Positions 18,512-27,564 of a stretch of DNA of 61,082 nucleotides are shown here, piece after piece (positions within the stretch are counted from its first letter, which is position 1; every line of letters starts with the position of its first letter). A program made the position numbers and the translations under genes. Under the pieces are notes generated by a model. It did no database searches. It was not told where the DNA came from and worked only from the letters and a program-made list of their open reading frames with translations. This DNA is from Halorhabdus salina. GTDB lineage: Archaea > Halobacteriota > Halobacteria > Halobacteriales > Haloarculaceae. The DNA lies in NCBI RefSeq assembly GCF_013839425.1, contig NZ_JACDNP010000013.1, forward strand, positions 1 through 61,082. The letters are read 5' to 3'.

Positions 18512-19537
18512 ATGGTCGCTGACGCCGGCCTGTTCGCGCTTGACGTCCTATTGGTCGCGTTCGCCGGCGGGGCGATCGGTGCCACCGTCGGCGCGCGAGC
18601 GGCATTGAGCCTGGCCGGCCTGACCATCGTCGTCGGCGAAGTCGGGAACTTCCTGACAGGGGCCGCAACTGGATCCCCAGCAGGGACCACAATCACCGCG
18701 CTGATCGGCTACGGCCCGGCGCTCGGTCCCCACGTCGCCTTCGCCGGCGGGGTGGCGGCCGCTGCGTACGTGGGGCGCGCCCAAGCCCCCGAGCCGTCGT
18801 TTTCCTACCATCGCGCGAAGGATCTCTCGACGGCCATCGGGGTGCGACCGGACGCTATGCTTGCCGGCGGGGCCTTTGGCGTGCTCGGGTACTGGATCGC
18901 GACGCTGGCCCGAACGGCGGCGCTCCCGGTCGAACCAGTTATGTTCAGCGTGGTCCTGACGGGCCTCCTTGCGCGGGTCGCCTTTGGCTACCCACTGTTC
19001 GGTTCGCTTGCCACTGGCCTCCTTGACATGACGCCCTATGAGCGAGGCGAGATCAGGACGGCACTGGCTGACCGCACTGACGACGAGAGCGAAACCACCA
19101 GATTGGCCGTCGAACCCTGGACGCCACAGCAGTACGGCTGGCAACGACAAGCTGTCCTGGGACTCGTCGTTGGACTCTTTGGGGCGTACGTTGCCCACGT
19201 GACGGCCAGCTACTATCTCGCCTTCGGAATTGCTGCTGCCTCGCTACTATTCCTGGTTGCGGGCCAGGAGCAATTTCCAGTTACACACCATCTCGCGCTG
19301 CCCGCGAGTATCGCTGCGCTGTCGCTTCCCGGCGCGGACCCAGAACTCGTGTTGCTGGTCGGTGCAGTCTTCGGAGTCATAAGCGGGTTGACCGCAGAAT
19401 TCGCCCAGCGAGTGCTCTACGCTCACGCGGACACGCACGTCGATCCGCCGGCGATTGCGATCGTGGTGACGACACTCGCTATCGGACTACTGACCGGGAT
19501 CGGCGTCTTCGAACAGGGACTGATCCCGCCTCTGTAG
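18512..19537 (+). CDS. Conserved haloarchaeal polytopic membrane protein
   Basis: 341-aa protein with about ten hydrophobic segments rich in Gly and Ala, separated by short loops; the central loop around residues 175-210 is soluble. A purine-rich GGGAGGG lies about 5 nt before the ATG, supporting this start. No family motif with known function was recognised. It follows the second sulfatase-like gene on the same strand after 150 nt, so it may be the last gene of the glycosylation region or independent. Transport or membrane-organising roles are guesses. Confidence 0.7.
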   Translation: MVADAGLFALDVLLVAFAGGAIGATVGARAALSLAGLTIVVGEVGNFLTGAATGSPAGTTITALIGYGPALGPHVAFAGGVAAAAYVGRAQAPEPSFSYHRAKDLSTAIGVRPDAMLAGGAFGVLGYWIATLARTAALPVEPVMFSVVLTGLLARVAFGYPLFGSLATGLLDMTPYERGEIRTALADRTDDESETTRLAVEPWTPQQYGWQRQAVLGLVVGLFGAYVAHVTASYYLAFGIAAASLLFLVAGQEQFPVTHHLALPASIAALSLPGADPELVLLVGAVFGVISGLTAEFAQRVLYAHADTHVDPPAIAIVVTTLAIGLLTGIGVFEQGLIPPL

Positions 19538-19547
19538 GCGTCGGTGT

Positions 19548-19706
19548 TCAAATCTCCTGTGCACCGATCCACCGCTCGCCGTCGCCCGTCGGACACCAGG
19601 GTTCGTGATTGTCGGCACAGGTTTCGTCCAAGGCCCACCCGCACGTACAGTGTGTGCGGGTCGACTGATCGAGTCGGTGTCGACACAGCTTACACTTTGC
19701 TACCAT
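19548..19706 (-). CDS. 52-aa Cys-rich zinc-binding-type mini-protein
   Basis: Short gene read leftward from ATG (19706) to TGA. The protein contains MVAKCKLCRHRLD then THCTCGWALDETCADNHEPWC: a C-x2-C at residues 5-8, a C-x-C at 20-22 and further Cys at 30 and 38 plus His, a pattern like the many haloarchaeal zinc-finger mini-proteins. It ends 10 nt past the convergent membrane protein gene. Function unknown; proteins of this size class in Haloferax affect regulation and swarming or biofilms. An AT-rich stretch at 19728-19760 upstream could hold its promoter. Confidence 0.65.
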   Translation of the reverse strand: MVAKCKLCRHRLDQSTRTHCTCGWALDETCADNHEPWCPTGDGERWIGAQEI

Positions 19707-19779
19707 GTCATGTCGTACAAACTCCTCGAATATAATACTAACCTAACAAATCAATAGAGTAGTATAACGCGAGGGTGAT

Positions 19780-19962
19780 TCAGGCGTCAGCGATGGGACT
19801 GTACGTGCCGTTGATGTCCCATTCGTGCAGACAGTGGGCTCGCCCGACTTTTCGATCTCCGTCTTCTTCCAGCGCCCGCCAGACCTGGCGACCCACGTCC
19901 CAGACTTCCCGCCGACCACACCGTTCACACGCCCGCTCACGCGGTGGCTCGATTTTGGTCAT
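19780..19962 (-). CDS. 60-aa Cys-rich mini-protein with HEWDINGTY motif
   Basis: 60-aa protein with CERCGRREVWD (C-x2-C) near residues 12-22 and GRAHCLHEWDINGTYSPI at the C-terminus. The HEWDINGTY ending recurs in a haloarchaeal family of small proteins, to my recollection; the CPxCG-like knuckle suggests a metal site. It lies on the same strand just upstream of the other Cys-rich mini-gene, with an AT-rich gap of about 70 nt between them, so they may be separately transcribed. Role unknown. Confidence 0.7.
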   Translation of the reverse strand: MTKIEPPRERACERCGRREVWDVGRQVWRALEEDGDRKVGRAHCLHEWDINGTYSPIADA

Positions 19963-20095
19963 AGCTGAATCAACGTGACACGTCCATATGAATGTCGCGA
20001 CAAGGCTCGTCGGACCGTGTCCGGATCGGCCCGAATCACGATCACCGACGATTGGTAGCCCTTGGCTTTTGAATGTGGCCTCCGAATCGCTATGT

Positions 20096-20671
20096 ATGGG
20101 TCATCACACGTTCGATCCAGCGGGGGCCAGGCGACTCGAAGACGACACCCGGTATGCGTATCTCTCGGTCGACGAACTCCTCGCGCTCTTCGAGCCTGAC
20201 CCTGCCGACGTCGTGGCGGATTTTGGGAGCGGCACGGGATTTTATACGCGTTCGATCGCACCACACGTCGCACGGATCGTTGCGGCTGACCTCCAGCCGG
20301 CGATGCACGCGGCCTTCGCGGAGTTCGGGATTCCGGAAAACGTCGATCGCGTCACGGCGACAGCCGGCCAGATCCCGATCCGGACCGATCAGCTGGATGC
20401 TGTCTATTCGACGATGACGTACCACGAGTTCGCGGGTGAGGCGGCACTAGCCGAACTCGCTCGCGTCCTCGCGCCCGGTGGCCGACTCGCGATCGCGGAT
20501 TGGTCGGCCGAGGGGGCTGGACAGCGTGGCCCGCCGGTCGAAGAGCGCTTCGACGCCGAGACCGTCGTCGAGCAGCTCAGCGAGGCCGGATTTACCATTA
20601 ATCGCACAGCGGATCGCCGCGAGACGCTGGTCGTCGCTGCCCGCCTCCCGGAGACATCCCGACAATCGTAA
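20096..20671 (+). CDS. Class I SAM-dependent methyltransferase
   Basis: 191 aa from the ATG at 20096 (the frame is open upstream but the protein-like sequence begins at MGHHTFDP). Motif I is VVADFGSGTGFY (39-50), motif II ends in AADLQP, and TMTYHEFA follows at the motif IV position. UbiE/Methyltransf_11 type, acting on an unknown small molecule; the short N-terminus GHHTFDP..ARRLED is common in the haloarchaeal members. It precedes the TraB gene by 26 nt on the same strand. Confidence 0.85.
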   Translation: MGHHTFDPAGARRLEDDTRYAYLSVDELLALFEPDPADVVADFGSGTGFYTRSIAPHVARIVAADLQPAMHAAFAEFGIPENVDRVTATAGQIPIRTDQLDAVYSTMTYHEFAGEAALAELARVLAPGGRLAIADWSAEGAGQRGPPVEERFDAETVVEQLSEAGFTINRTADRRETLVVAARLPETSRQS

Positions 20672-20697
20672 GGAACTCCGGGGCGGTAGGGTGGACG

Positions 20698-22203
20698 ATG
20701 AGCGATCACGCGGGACCGGCGACGAGCGAGGCCGGGACGGGATCGATTCGCCTCGTTGGGACAGCACACGTCTCCGAAGAGAGTGCCGAACGCGTCGAGG
20801 CGGCCGTCGCCGAGGACAAGCCTGACGTCGTCGCGGTCGAACTCGACGAGGGTCGATACCGACAAATGAAAGGGGAGACGCCGGAGGACATCGAACCCGG
20901 CGATCTCCTCGAAGGCAATACGGTCTTTCAATTTCTGGCCTACTGGATGCTCTCGTACGTCCAGGCGCGGCTGGGCGATCGATTCGACGTCTCGCCCGGT
21001 GCAGATATGCTGGCCGGCATCGAGACGGCGGAAGAACGCGGTATCGACGTAGCACTGGTCGATCGAAACATCCAGACGACGGTCCAGCGCTTCTGGCGAC
21101 GGCTCACGACTGGCGAGAAACTCAAACTGTTTGGCAGTATGCTTGTCGGGATCGCTGGGCCCTGGACGGCTGCCTGGACGATCGGACTGACCGTCGGGAT
21201 TTTCGGGGCAATTGTGGTCTCGGTGCTCGGTGGCGTCTCTGTGCTGGGTGGGGCTGCGTCGCTCCTCGGTCCGTTCGCAAGCGTGGCGAACTTGGCGATG
21301 TTGGCCGCCGTATTCGGCGGTGCGATCGCCCTCCCGTTGGTGTTCGTATTTACCCGCGTTGGTGAGGCCGAGGAGGATGTCGAGGAGTTCGATATCGAGG
21401 ATCTGACCGATACAGATGTCGTCACGGCGATGATGGAGGAGTTCCGGCGGTTCTCCCCAGGCGGTGCGGAGGCGCTGATAGACGAGCGTGACGCCTATAT
21501 CGCTCACCAGCTTGTCGGCCTCCGGGAGGCAGGCGCGTCGGTTGTGGCCGTCGTCGGTGCTGGCCATCGTGAGGGAATCCAGCAGTATCTCGACGATCCC
21601 TCGACGCTGCCGCCGATGGAGGAGTTGACGGGAACGATTTCACGCAGTCGCTTCTCGTTGTATCGCCTGTTCGGGTATCTGTTCACGGTCGGATTTGCGG
21701 CGTTTTTCGGCTTGCTACTATTGGGTGGGGCCGAACAGGGCTGGTTGCTCCGGCTGTTCGCTCTGTGGTTCGTCGTCAATGGCGTGATCGCTGCGGTGCT
21801 TGCCAGACTGGCCGGAGCCCACTGGACGAGTGCCGGCGTCGGCGGTGCCGTCGCCTGGCTGACCAGCGTCAATCCGCTGCTGGCACCGGGCTGGTTCTCG
21901 GGGTACGTCGAACTCCGGTATCTGGACGTCAACATCGGTGATATCAACCGCCTCAACGAGTTGCTGGACGACGAGGAGTTGCCGATCCGGGAACTGCTCG
22001 CCCGAATGCGTGAGGTGCCACTGTTCCGGCTGATCTTGATCGTGGCGCTGACGAACGTCGGCAGCTTCATCGCCAGCGTCCTGTTTGCGACCACTGTCCT
22101 TCCCATCATGTTCGCCGAGGTCGGTGGCGTCGATCAGGTCGCCGCCCACATGCTCGACGGCGCACGGAATGGCGCTGAACTGCTCTGGAGTCTCGTCTCG
22201 TGA
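20698..22203 (+). CDS. TraB/PrgY family membrane protein
   Basis: 501-aa protein with the TraB/GumN-type opening SIRLVGTAHVSEESAE, containing GTAH at 21-24, and VGAGHREGI around residue 288, the second conserved His region; these His and Glu residues form the presumed hydrolase site of the Tiki/TraB fold. Two hydrophobic blocks follow: residues about 150-220 (Gly-rich) and 320-500. PrgY of Enterococcus lowers peptide pheromone activity; archaeal roles are unknown. Its stop overlaps the start of an M50 protease gene, so the two are coupled. Confidence 0.88.
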   Translation: MSDHAGPATSEAGTGSIRLVGTAHVSEESAERVEAAVAEDKPDVVAVELDEGRYRQMKGETPEDIEPGDLLEGNTVFQFLAYWMLSYVQARLGDRFDVSPGADMLAGIETAEERGIDVALVDRNIQTTVQRFWRRLTTGEKLKLFGSMLVGIAGPWTAAWTIGLTVGIFGAIVVSVLGGVSVLGGAASLLGPFASVANLAMLAAVFGGAIALPLVFVFTRVGEAEEDVEEFDIEDLTDTDVVTAMMEEFRRFSPGGAEALIDERDAYIAHQLVGLREAGASVVAVVGAGHREGIQQYLDDPSTLPPMEELTGTISRSRFSLYRLFGYLFTVGFAAFFGLLLLGGAEQGWLLRLFALWFVVNGVIAAVLARLAGAHWTSAGVGGAVAWLTSVNPLLAPGWFSGYVELRYLDVNIGDINRLNELLDDEELPIRELLARMREVPLFRLILIVALTNVGSFIASVLFATTVLPIMFAEVGGVDQVAAHMLDGARNGAELLWSLVS

Positions 22204-22823
22204 GCATGCAGCTTCGATTCAGTCGTCGTGAATTGCTTGATCTGTTTGCCGCCTGGGTCGCACTGAGTGTCGCGTTCACGCTGTTTCTCAATCCGTACTT
22301 GCTGCAGGGCGCGACGGTCGGACTCGTCGATGACGTGCTCGGGGAGTTCACTCGCCACTTCGTCACGAGCCTCGGCACGGTCGGCGTCGCGTTCGTCGCC
22401 CACGAACTCGCCCACAAAGTCGTCGCCGTCCGCTTTGGCCAACTCGCCGCGTTCCGGGCAGATTACGGGATGCTCCTGCTTGCGGTCGTCTCGGCGCTGG
22501 CCGGATTCATCTTTGCCGCACCCGGAGCAGTCGTCCACCGTGGACGGATCACGCGTCGGGAGTCCGGCCTGATATCGCTTGCCGGACCAGTGACGAATCT
22601 CGTGCTCGCTGCCGCATTTTTGCCAGTGGCACTGATCGCCGGCCCGCCGATCGCCGACGCCGCAGCACTGGGTGTCACGATCAATCTGCTGCTCGCCGGG
22701 TTCAACATGGTTCCGTTCGGGCCGCTCGACGGCAAGACCGTCCTGGCGTGGAATCGGATCGTCTACGTAGCTGTCGCCGTGCCGTCGATCGCGCTCGCCG
22801 TAATCTCTCTGTTTGGCCTGTAA
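22200..22823 (+). CDS. Site-2 protease (M50) family membrane metalloprotease
   Basis: 207-aa membrane protein with the zinc motif HELAH (68-72) inside a hydrophobic segment and the third ligand region FGPLDGK near residue 180, typical of S2P/M50 intramembrane proteases. Start may be the GTG at 22200, which overlaps the TraB stop by GTGA, or the ATG at 22206. Coupling to a TraB protein hints at a shared role in processing membrane peptides or quality control; this is inferred from gene order. Confidence 0.87.
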   Translation: MSMQLRFSRRELLDLFAAWVALSVAFTLFLNPYLLQGATVGLVDDVLGEFTRHFVTSLGTVGVAFVAHELAHKVVAVRFGQLAAFRADYGMLLLAVVSALAGFIFAAPGAVVHRGRITRRESGLISLAGPVTNLVLAAAFLPVALIAGPPIADAAALGVTINLLLAGFNMVPFGPLDGKTVLAWNRIVYVAVAVPSIALAVISLFGL

Positions 22824-22886
22824 ACGGGCCCTCGACGATCCGGCGTCGAACGATGCGCTCTTTTTGCCCGCCTGCAATCGTTGGGC

Positions 22887-24056
22887 ATGGTCGAGTATCG
22901 CCCAGTGGCCGGCGAGGACATGGATGCCATGCGACGAATCCGTCAGTACGGCTTCCACGCCGAAGCCGGTCCAGCGCCCGACGATGACGGGCCGACGATC
23001 GGGAAACCGTTCGGGCTCTACGACCACGATTCCCTCGTGAGTATCGCCCGCCACTACACGTTCGAGGCGCGACTCCGAGGTGAGTGGATCGACCTGGCTG
23101 GGCTCGGTGCCGTCGCCACGCCGCCGGAACACCGCGGCGAGGGGTACGCCAGCCAGTCCCTTCAGGCGTCTGTCGATCACCTGGCCGAGGAAGGGATTCC
23201 GCTGGTCGCACTCTGGCCGTTCAAGACGGCCTTCTACCGACAGTTTGGGTGGACGACGGCGAATTACGTCCATCACTTCGAATGTGAGGCTGACACCCTC
23301 ACCGATCTCGAATCGGGCGGCGGGAGCTTCGTTCCCGTCGAGCCTTCCGACTGGGAGACACTCAAATCAGTGCACCTGGCTGCTGGCGAGGGTGAGACGC
23401 TATCGTTGGACCGGAGCGAACAGTGGTGGACCGATCGGATTCTCCGCAGCTGGGAGCAAGATCGTCGCCACGCGTATCGCTACGATCGCGACGGGGCGCC
23501 GGCCGGGTATCTCGTTTACGAGGTCGAGGATGGCACGGTGTCCGTGACGTACATGGGGGCCGTCGATCACGATGCATTGAGGGCACTGCTTTCCTTTCTG
23601 GGCCGTCACGGGGCACAGGTCGGCGACGTCGCCTTCGAGCGGGTCGAGGGGGCCGAACTGCTCGACGTCATTTCTCAGCCCCAGGAAGTCGAGTGCACAC
23701 TGAAACCGGGGCCGATGGTTCGCGTGACAGATGTGACGATGGCCCTCGAACGGACGCCCTATCCCGACGCCGTCGAGGCCGACCTCACGCTTTCCGTGAC
23801 GGACCCACTCGTCCCCGATAACGAGGGGTGCTACCGCCTGCACGTCGCTGATGGCACTGGCGTCGTCGACCCCGCACCCGACAATGACCCGGATGTCCGG
23901 CTTGAGGTCGGTGCACTTTCGGGCCTCATTGTCGGGGCCAGAGACGCGACGGAAACGGCACGTGCCGGCACTGTCGAGTTCGTACGGCCAGGTGTCGATC
24001 GAACGCTCGACAACCTATTTCCCACGGAACGCGTCTATCTTCGAGAATTCTTCTGA
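22887..24056 (+). CDS. Eis-like GNAT N-acetyltransferase
   Basis: 389 aa from ATG 22887. The first domain is GNAT: GLGAVATPPEHRGEGYASQ at about 72-90 contains the acetyl-CoA pyrophosphate loop R-G-x-G-Y-A. A second, degenerate GNAT half follows and the C-terminal third (from about 290, ADLTLSVTDPLVPDNEG) resembles the sterol-carrier-protein-like domain, the layout of the Eis family. Eis enzymes acetylate amines on antibiotics or peptides; substrate here is unknown. It lies alone between the protease and purM on the same strand. Confidence 0.85.
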   Translation: MVEYRPVAGEDMDAMRRIRQYGFHAEAGPAPDDDGPTIGKPFGLYDHDSLVSIARHYTFEARLRGEWIDLAGLGAVATPPEHRGEGYASQSLQASVDHLAEEGIPLVALWPFKTAFYRQFGWTTANYVHHFECEADTLTDLESGGGSFVPVEPSDWETLKSVHLAAGEGETLSLDRSEQWWTDRILRSWEQDRRHAYRYDRDGAPAGYLVYEVEDGTVSVTYMGAVDHDALRALLSFLGRHGAQVGDVAFERVEGAELLDVISQPQEVECTLKPGPMVRVTDVTMALERTPYPDAVEADLTLSVTDPLVPDNEGCYRLHVADGTGVVDPAPDNDPDVRLEVGALSGLIVGARDATETARAGTVEFVRPGVDRTLDNLFPTERVYLREFF

Positions 24057-24103
24057 GGCCGACAAACGGTGGGCTTTTGCGGCCGCCGCGCACTCACTCG
24101 GGT

Positions 24104-25153
24104 ATGACCGACGACGAGACAAACACGGGGACCGACGACGATGGGGCACCGGCCGACACAGCTGAGGATCCACCGGCAGAGTCGACCGACGAGGGATTGA
24201 CCTACGCCGAGACGGGCGTCGATATCGACGCGAGCGAGGCCGCCACGTCTGCATTAATCGGGGCCGCGGGTGACTTCGACGGTGATTTCGCCGGACTCGT
24301 CGACATCGGCGAGCAGTACCTCGCGCTGGCGACCGACGGGGTCGGGACGAAACTCCTCGTCGCCAACGCACTCGACGATTATTCGACGATCGGCATCGAC
24401 TGCATGGCGATGAACGTCAACGATCTGGTCGCGGCGGGCATCGAACCGGTCGCATTCGTCGATTATCTCGCCGTCGAGGAGCCGGACAGCCAGGCCAGTG
24501 AGCAGATCGGCGAGGGACTGGGAATCGGTGCCGAACTCGCCGACGTGGCGTTAGTCGGCGGCGAGACAGCCGTCATGCCCGAGGTGATCGACGGTCTGGA
24601 CATCGCGGGGACCGCCGCCGGCCTCGCGCCGAAAGACGCACTCTTTTCGGGGGAAGCCCAACCGGGCGACGCGATCGTTGGGTGGCCATCCAGTGGCATT
24701 CACTCGAACGGGTTGACACTCGCCCGCGAGGCCGTCACCCGCAAGCACGAGTACACCGATCCATTCCCACCGACCCCCTCGAAATCCATCGGTGAAGAAT
24801 TGTTGGAGCCGACCCGCATCTATACGGACGTTCTCGGGCCACTCCGCAAGCACGGGGCCCACGCGGCCGCCCACGTGACCGGTGGCGGCTGGACGAACCT
24901 CACCCGGATGGGACCCAATCGGTACGAGATCGAGGAACCCTTCGAAGCCCAGCAGATTTTCCAGTTCGTGCAGGCCGAAGGCAACATCGAGGATAGCGAG
25001 ATGCACCGGACGTTCAACATGGGGACTGGATTCGTCGCAACATTGGATCCGGACGATGCGATGCGTGTCGTCGAGGCAACTGATGGTCGAATCATCGGCC
25101 GCGTTGTCGAGGACGACCACGCAGTGTCAATCCGGGGCCTCGAGCTACTCTGA
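24104..25153 (+). CDS. purM: Phosphoribosylformylglycinamidine cyclo-ligase
   Basis: AIR synthetase, fifth step of purine synthesis, converting FGAM and ATP to AIR. The 349-aa product from ATG 24104 has an acidic, low-complexity N-terminal extension of about 33 residues before the conserved LTYAETGVDIDA. Landmarks are ATDGVGTKLLVA, IGIDCMAMNVNDLVAAG, GGETAVMPEVI and GWPSSGIHSNGLTLAR, then HVTGGGWTNL. All family motifs appear intact. Monocistronic by spacing. Confidence 0.96.
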   Translation: MTDDETNTGTDDDGAPADTAEDPPAESTDEGLTYAETGVDIDASEAATSALIGAAGDFDGDFAGLVDIGEQYLALATDGVGTKLLVANALDDYSTIGIDCMAMNVNDLVAAGIEPVAFVDYLAVEEPDSQASEQIGEGLGIGAELADVALVGGETAVMPEVIDGLDIAGTAAGLAPKDALFSGEAQPGDAIVGWPSSGIHSNGLTLAREAVTRKHEYTDPFPPTPSKSIGEELLEPTRIYTDVLGPLRKHGAHAAAHVTGGGWTNLTRMGPNRYEIEEPFEAQQIFQFVQAEGNIEDSEMHRTFNMGTGFVATLDPDDAMRVVEATDGRIIGRVVEDDHAVSIRGLELL

Positions 25154-25323
25154 CGCCGCCGCTTTTCGGCTCGCAGTCACTGGACGGCGATTACGTCCAG
25201 TAGTCTCGTCGCGTCCCGTAGGGTATGACGTCAGCTCGCCCGACTTGCCGTTGGTCGAGGAGTCGCTTTCTCTGTCTTCAATGCTTGCGGATTATCGAAC
25301 TGAAAAATGGCAGATGGTGACCG

Positions 25324-25866
25324 TTAGCTGACGTGGGCCGCGATGTCCGCGTCGGTGATGATGCCGATCGTTGCTCCGCTTTCGACCACCAGAACTGCGT
25401 CGTGGTGATCGAGGTAGGTGTCGACCTCGTCGAGCGTCGCGTCGCGTTCGACTGTCGTGATCGACTCGTGCATCACTTCCGCAACAGGGAGTTCGCCGAC
25501 GTTGTCTTCCGGTCGCTGGCGGATGTCGCCGTTCCCGATGAGGCCACTCGGTCGGCCATCCCGGATAACTGGCACTTGCGAATATCCTTCGGCATCCATC
25601 AACTGTTTTGCCTCGTGGACGCTGTCGTCCGGCGCGACGCTGACGATCGGTGCGTTCATCAGATCGTCTGCACGGAGGACGCCGCCCTCTGCTTCACCAA
25701 GCGCGTTGACGATCCGCCGCAATGTCGAGAGGCGTGGGTCGACATCGCCACCTTCGATGCGGGCGATCAAGGGCTGAGAAACGTCGGCCTTGTCTGCGAG
25801 TTCGCTTTGGGTAAGTCCGAGATCAGTCCTGCGCTCGCGTAGATCATCCGGCGTTGGCAGATCCAT
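25324..25866 (-). CDS. XRE-type HTH regulator with two CBS domains
   Basis: 180 aa starting at MDLPTPDDL (25866). Residues 8-62 are a Cro/C1-type helix-turn-helix (LGLTQSELADKADVSQPLIARIEGG). Two CBS motifs follow, about 70-120 (MNAPIVSVAPDDSVHEAKQLM) and 130-180 (MHESITTVERDATLDEV), which in this family sense adenine nucleotides. The protein is therefore a likely transcription regulator responding to cellular energy or nucleotide state; targets are unknown. The gene is widely conserved in archaea. Confidence 0.9.
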   Translation of the reverse strand: MDLPTPDDLRERRTDLGLTQSELADKADVSQPLIARIEGGDVDPRLSTLRRIVNALGEAEGGVLRADDLMNAPIVSVAPDDSVHEAKQLMDAEGYSQVPVIRDGRPSGLIGNGDIRQRPEDNVGELPVAEVMHESITTVERDATLDEVDTYLDHHDAVLVVESGATIGIITDADIAAHVS

Positions 25867-25915
25867 ACCCGCTAATAACCGAAAGTAATACAAAAAACCT
25901 CCGACGGAACCCGCC

Positions 25916-26290
25916 TCAGGCGTCGGTCGCTGTCGGATCCTCGGCGTCGTCCTCGAATTCGACCGTCTCGACGACTTTCAGCGGGACGTCTCTGAGTGCG
26001 CCGCCGATTTCGCTCTTGGCGATGCGCTGGGCGTGTTCGATACTTTCGGCGTTGAAGACTTTCATCTCCAAGACGAGACCCACCAGTGCTGTATCGGCAG
26101 CGATGAACGCCGAGTCGAATGGTTCGCCACAGGCGGGACAGGTCGTGGCACCGACTTCGACTTCCACGTAATCCATATCTTGGTCGTTGAGCCGCTTCCC
26201 TGCTTCGCTGACGGCAACGCCGATTGCGTCATCGATCTCCTCGACATCACGAACCAGCCAGGCTGCTTCCATTGCCACGAGGTAGTTCAT
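25916..26290 (-). CDS. UPF0212 (DUF555) family protein
   Basis: 124-aa small acidic protein starting [19 protein letters not shown] single zinc knuckle-like CPAC (residues 52-55, [14 protein letters not shown]) sits in the middle and the C-terminus is a run of Asp/Glu. It matches the archaeal UPF0212/DUF555 family in length and sequence pattern; no biochemical function is known. It lies 49 nt upstream of the HTH-CBS gene on the same strand, so the two may share a transcript. Confidence 0.9.
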   Translation of the reverse strand: MNYLVAMEAAWLVRDVEEIDDAIGVAVSEAGKRLNDQDMDYVEVEVGATTCPACGEPFDSAFIAADTALVGLVLEMKVFNAESIEHAQRIAKSEIGGALRDVPLKVVETVEFEDDAEDPTATDA

Positions 26291-26526
26291 GTATGAACCC
26301 AACCGGCGCGCCTATTCGTGCTTTTTGATTTCCCCCCACCGCGCACGTCACGCCAATAATGATCATAACTTATGGATACGTCGTTGTGCGCCAATCACCC
26401 TATTATATATCGCCACCGGCTGATTCCTATTGAGTTGGACCGAATCCAAGCTAGGTTTAATCGCAATACGGCAGCCCTCTTATCCGTCATTATCTATCCA
26501 ACTACCATCGATACGGCAATAACGCT

Positions 26527-26534
26527 TTTATATT
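26527..26534 (+). promoter_or_regulatory. TATA box upstream of small membrane protein and psmB
   Basis: TTTATATT centred about 31 nt before the ATG at 26562, in an AT-rich gap of 270 nt. The spacing predicts transcription starting a few bases before the ATG, i.e. a nearly leaderless mRNA. Confidence 0.55.
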
Positions 26535-26561
26535 ATCAAGGAGCCACCTCAGACGAGGACA

Positions 26562-26738
26562 ATGGAAACGTACCTGTACCGCGCCAGCCTGTTCGTGCTG
26601 TACCAACTGACACTGCTCGTTGGCATCCTCCTGTTGCCGATCGCACTGCTCGCTCGGCGCGTCGGATTCAATCTGCCAGTCGACCGACTCGTCACTCGCG
26701 TCGGGAACGCTTACGACCGAGCTGCCGACAGGTCGTGA
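26562..26738 (+). CDS. 58-aa single-helix-pair membrane mini-protein
   Basis: Short gene from ATG 26562 to TGA 26738. The product has a long hydrophobic stretch at residues 8-31 (ASLFVLYQLTLLVGILLL then PIALLA), followed by an amphipathic Arg-containing tail. No known family motif was recognised. It precedes psmB by 78 nt on the same strand; a TATA-like GGTTTTATGA about 30 nt before psmB suggests psmB also has its own promoter. Function unknown; the clean start, stop and composition argue that it is a real gene. Confidence 0.65.
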   Translation: METYLYRASLFVLYQLTLLVGILLLPIALLARRVGFNLPVDRLVTRVGNAYDRAADRS

Positions 26739-26816
26739 TCCACGAACGCAACCGGTACGTGAACGCAGCTAGGCTAAAGCGTGGTTTTATGACCGCCGGG
26801 ACGGTAGGCGGTCGGT

Positions 26817-27539
26817 ATGCCCGGACATGGCTTCGACCCTGATTTCTCACTCGACAGCTCTAGACAAACCCCTGGCATCGGGACGCCAGTCTACGAACCG
26901 GAACTCGGGTCACTCCCTGAATCGGGTGCCAACGGTGACGTCAACGAGACGGGGACGACGACAATCGGTATCACGACGTCTGAAGGCGTTGTCGTCGCGA
27001 CCGACATGCGAGCTAGTCTCGGTGGGCGATTCGTCTCGAACAAGCGCGTCCAAAAAGTCGAACAAATCCATCCGACAGCGGCTCTCACCCTCGTTGGGTC
27101 GGTCGGTGGTGCCCAGTCGTTTATCCGGTCGCTCCAGGCTGAGGTCAACCTCTATGAAGCTCGCCGGGGCCGTGACATGAGCATGCAGGCGCTGGCGACG
27201 CTGGCCGGTAACTTCGCGAGAGGTGGCCCGTTCCTGGCGATCAACCCAATTCTCGGTGGCGTCGACGACGACGGCCATCACGTCTACTCGATCGATCCTG
27301 CTGGCGGGGTCATGGAAGACGCGTACACCGTCACCGGGTCAGGCCTGACTGTCGCCTACGGGACGCTTGAAGATCGCTACGAGGAAAACATGAGCAACGA
27401 CGAGGCAGTCGAGGTCGCCACAGCGGCGATCCAGGCAGCCACCGAACGAGACACAGGCTCAGGGAATGGCATCTATGTCGCAAAGATCACCGACGAAGCC
27501 GTCGACATCAAGGGATACCCTGACTTCGAGGACGTGTAA
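26817..27539 (+). CDS. psmB: Proteasome beta subunit (catalytic)
   Basis: Catalytic N-terminal nucleophile hydrolase of the archaeal 20S proteasome. The 240-aa precursor has a 46-residue propeptide ending NETG, and cleavage would expose Thr47 of TTTIGI as the nucleophile. Family landmarks follow: VVVATDMRASLGGRFVSNK containing the catalytic Asp and Lys, and GSGLTVAYGTLEDRY. Length after processing is about 194 aa, normal for archaea. The alpha subunit and PAN ATPase are elsewhere. Confidence 0.97.
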   Translation: MPGHGFDPDFSLDSSRQTPGIGTPVYEPELGSLPESGANGDVNETGTTTIGITTSEGVVVATDMRASLGGRFVSNKRVQKVEQIHPTAALTLVGSVGGAQSFIRSLQAEVNLYEARRGRDMSMQALATLAGNFARGGPFLAINPILGGVDDDGHHVYSIDPAGGVMEDAYTVTGSGLTVAYGTLEDRYEENMSNDEAVEVATAAIQAATERDTGSGNGIYVAKITDEAVDIKGYPDFEDV

Positions 27540-27564
27540 CGGTCTGCCAATCGAACCCCATTTT

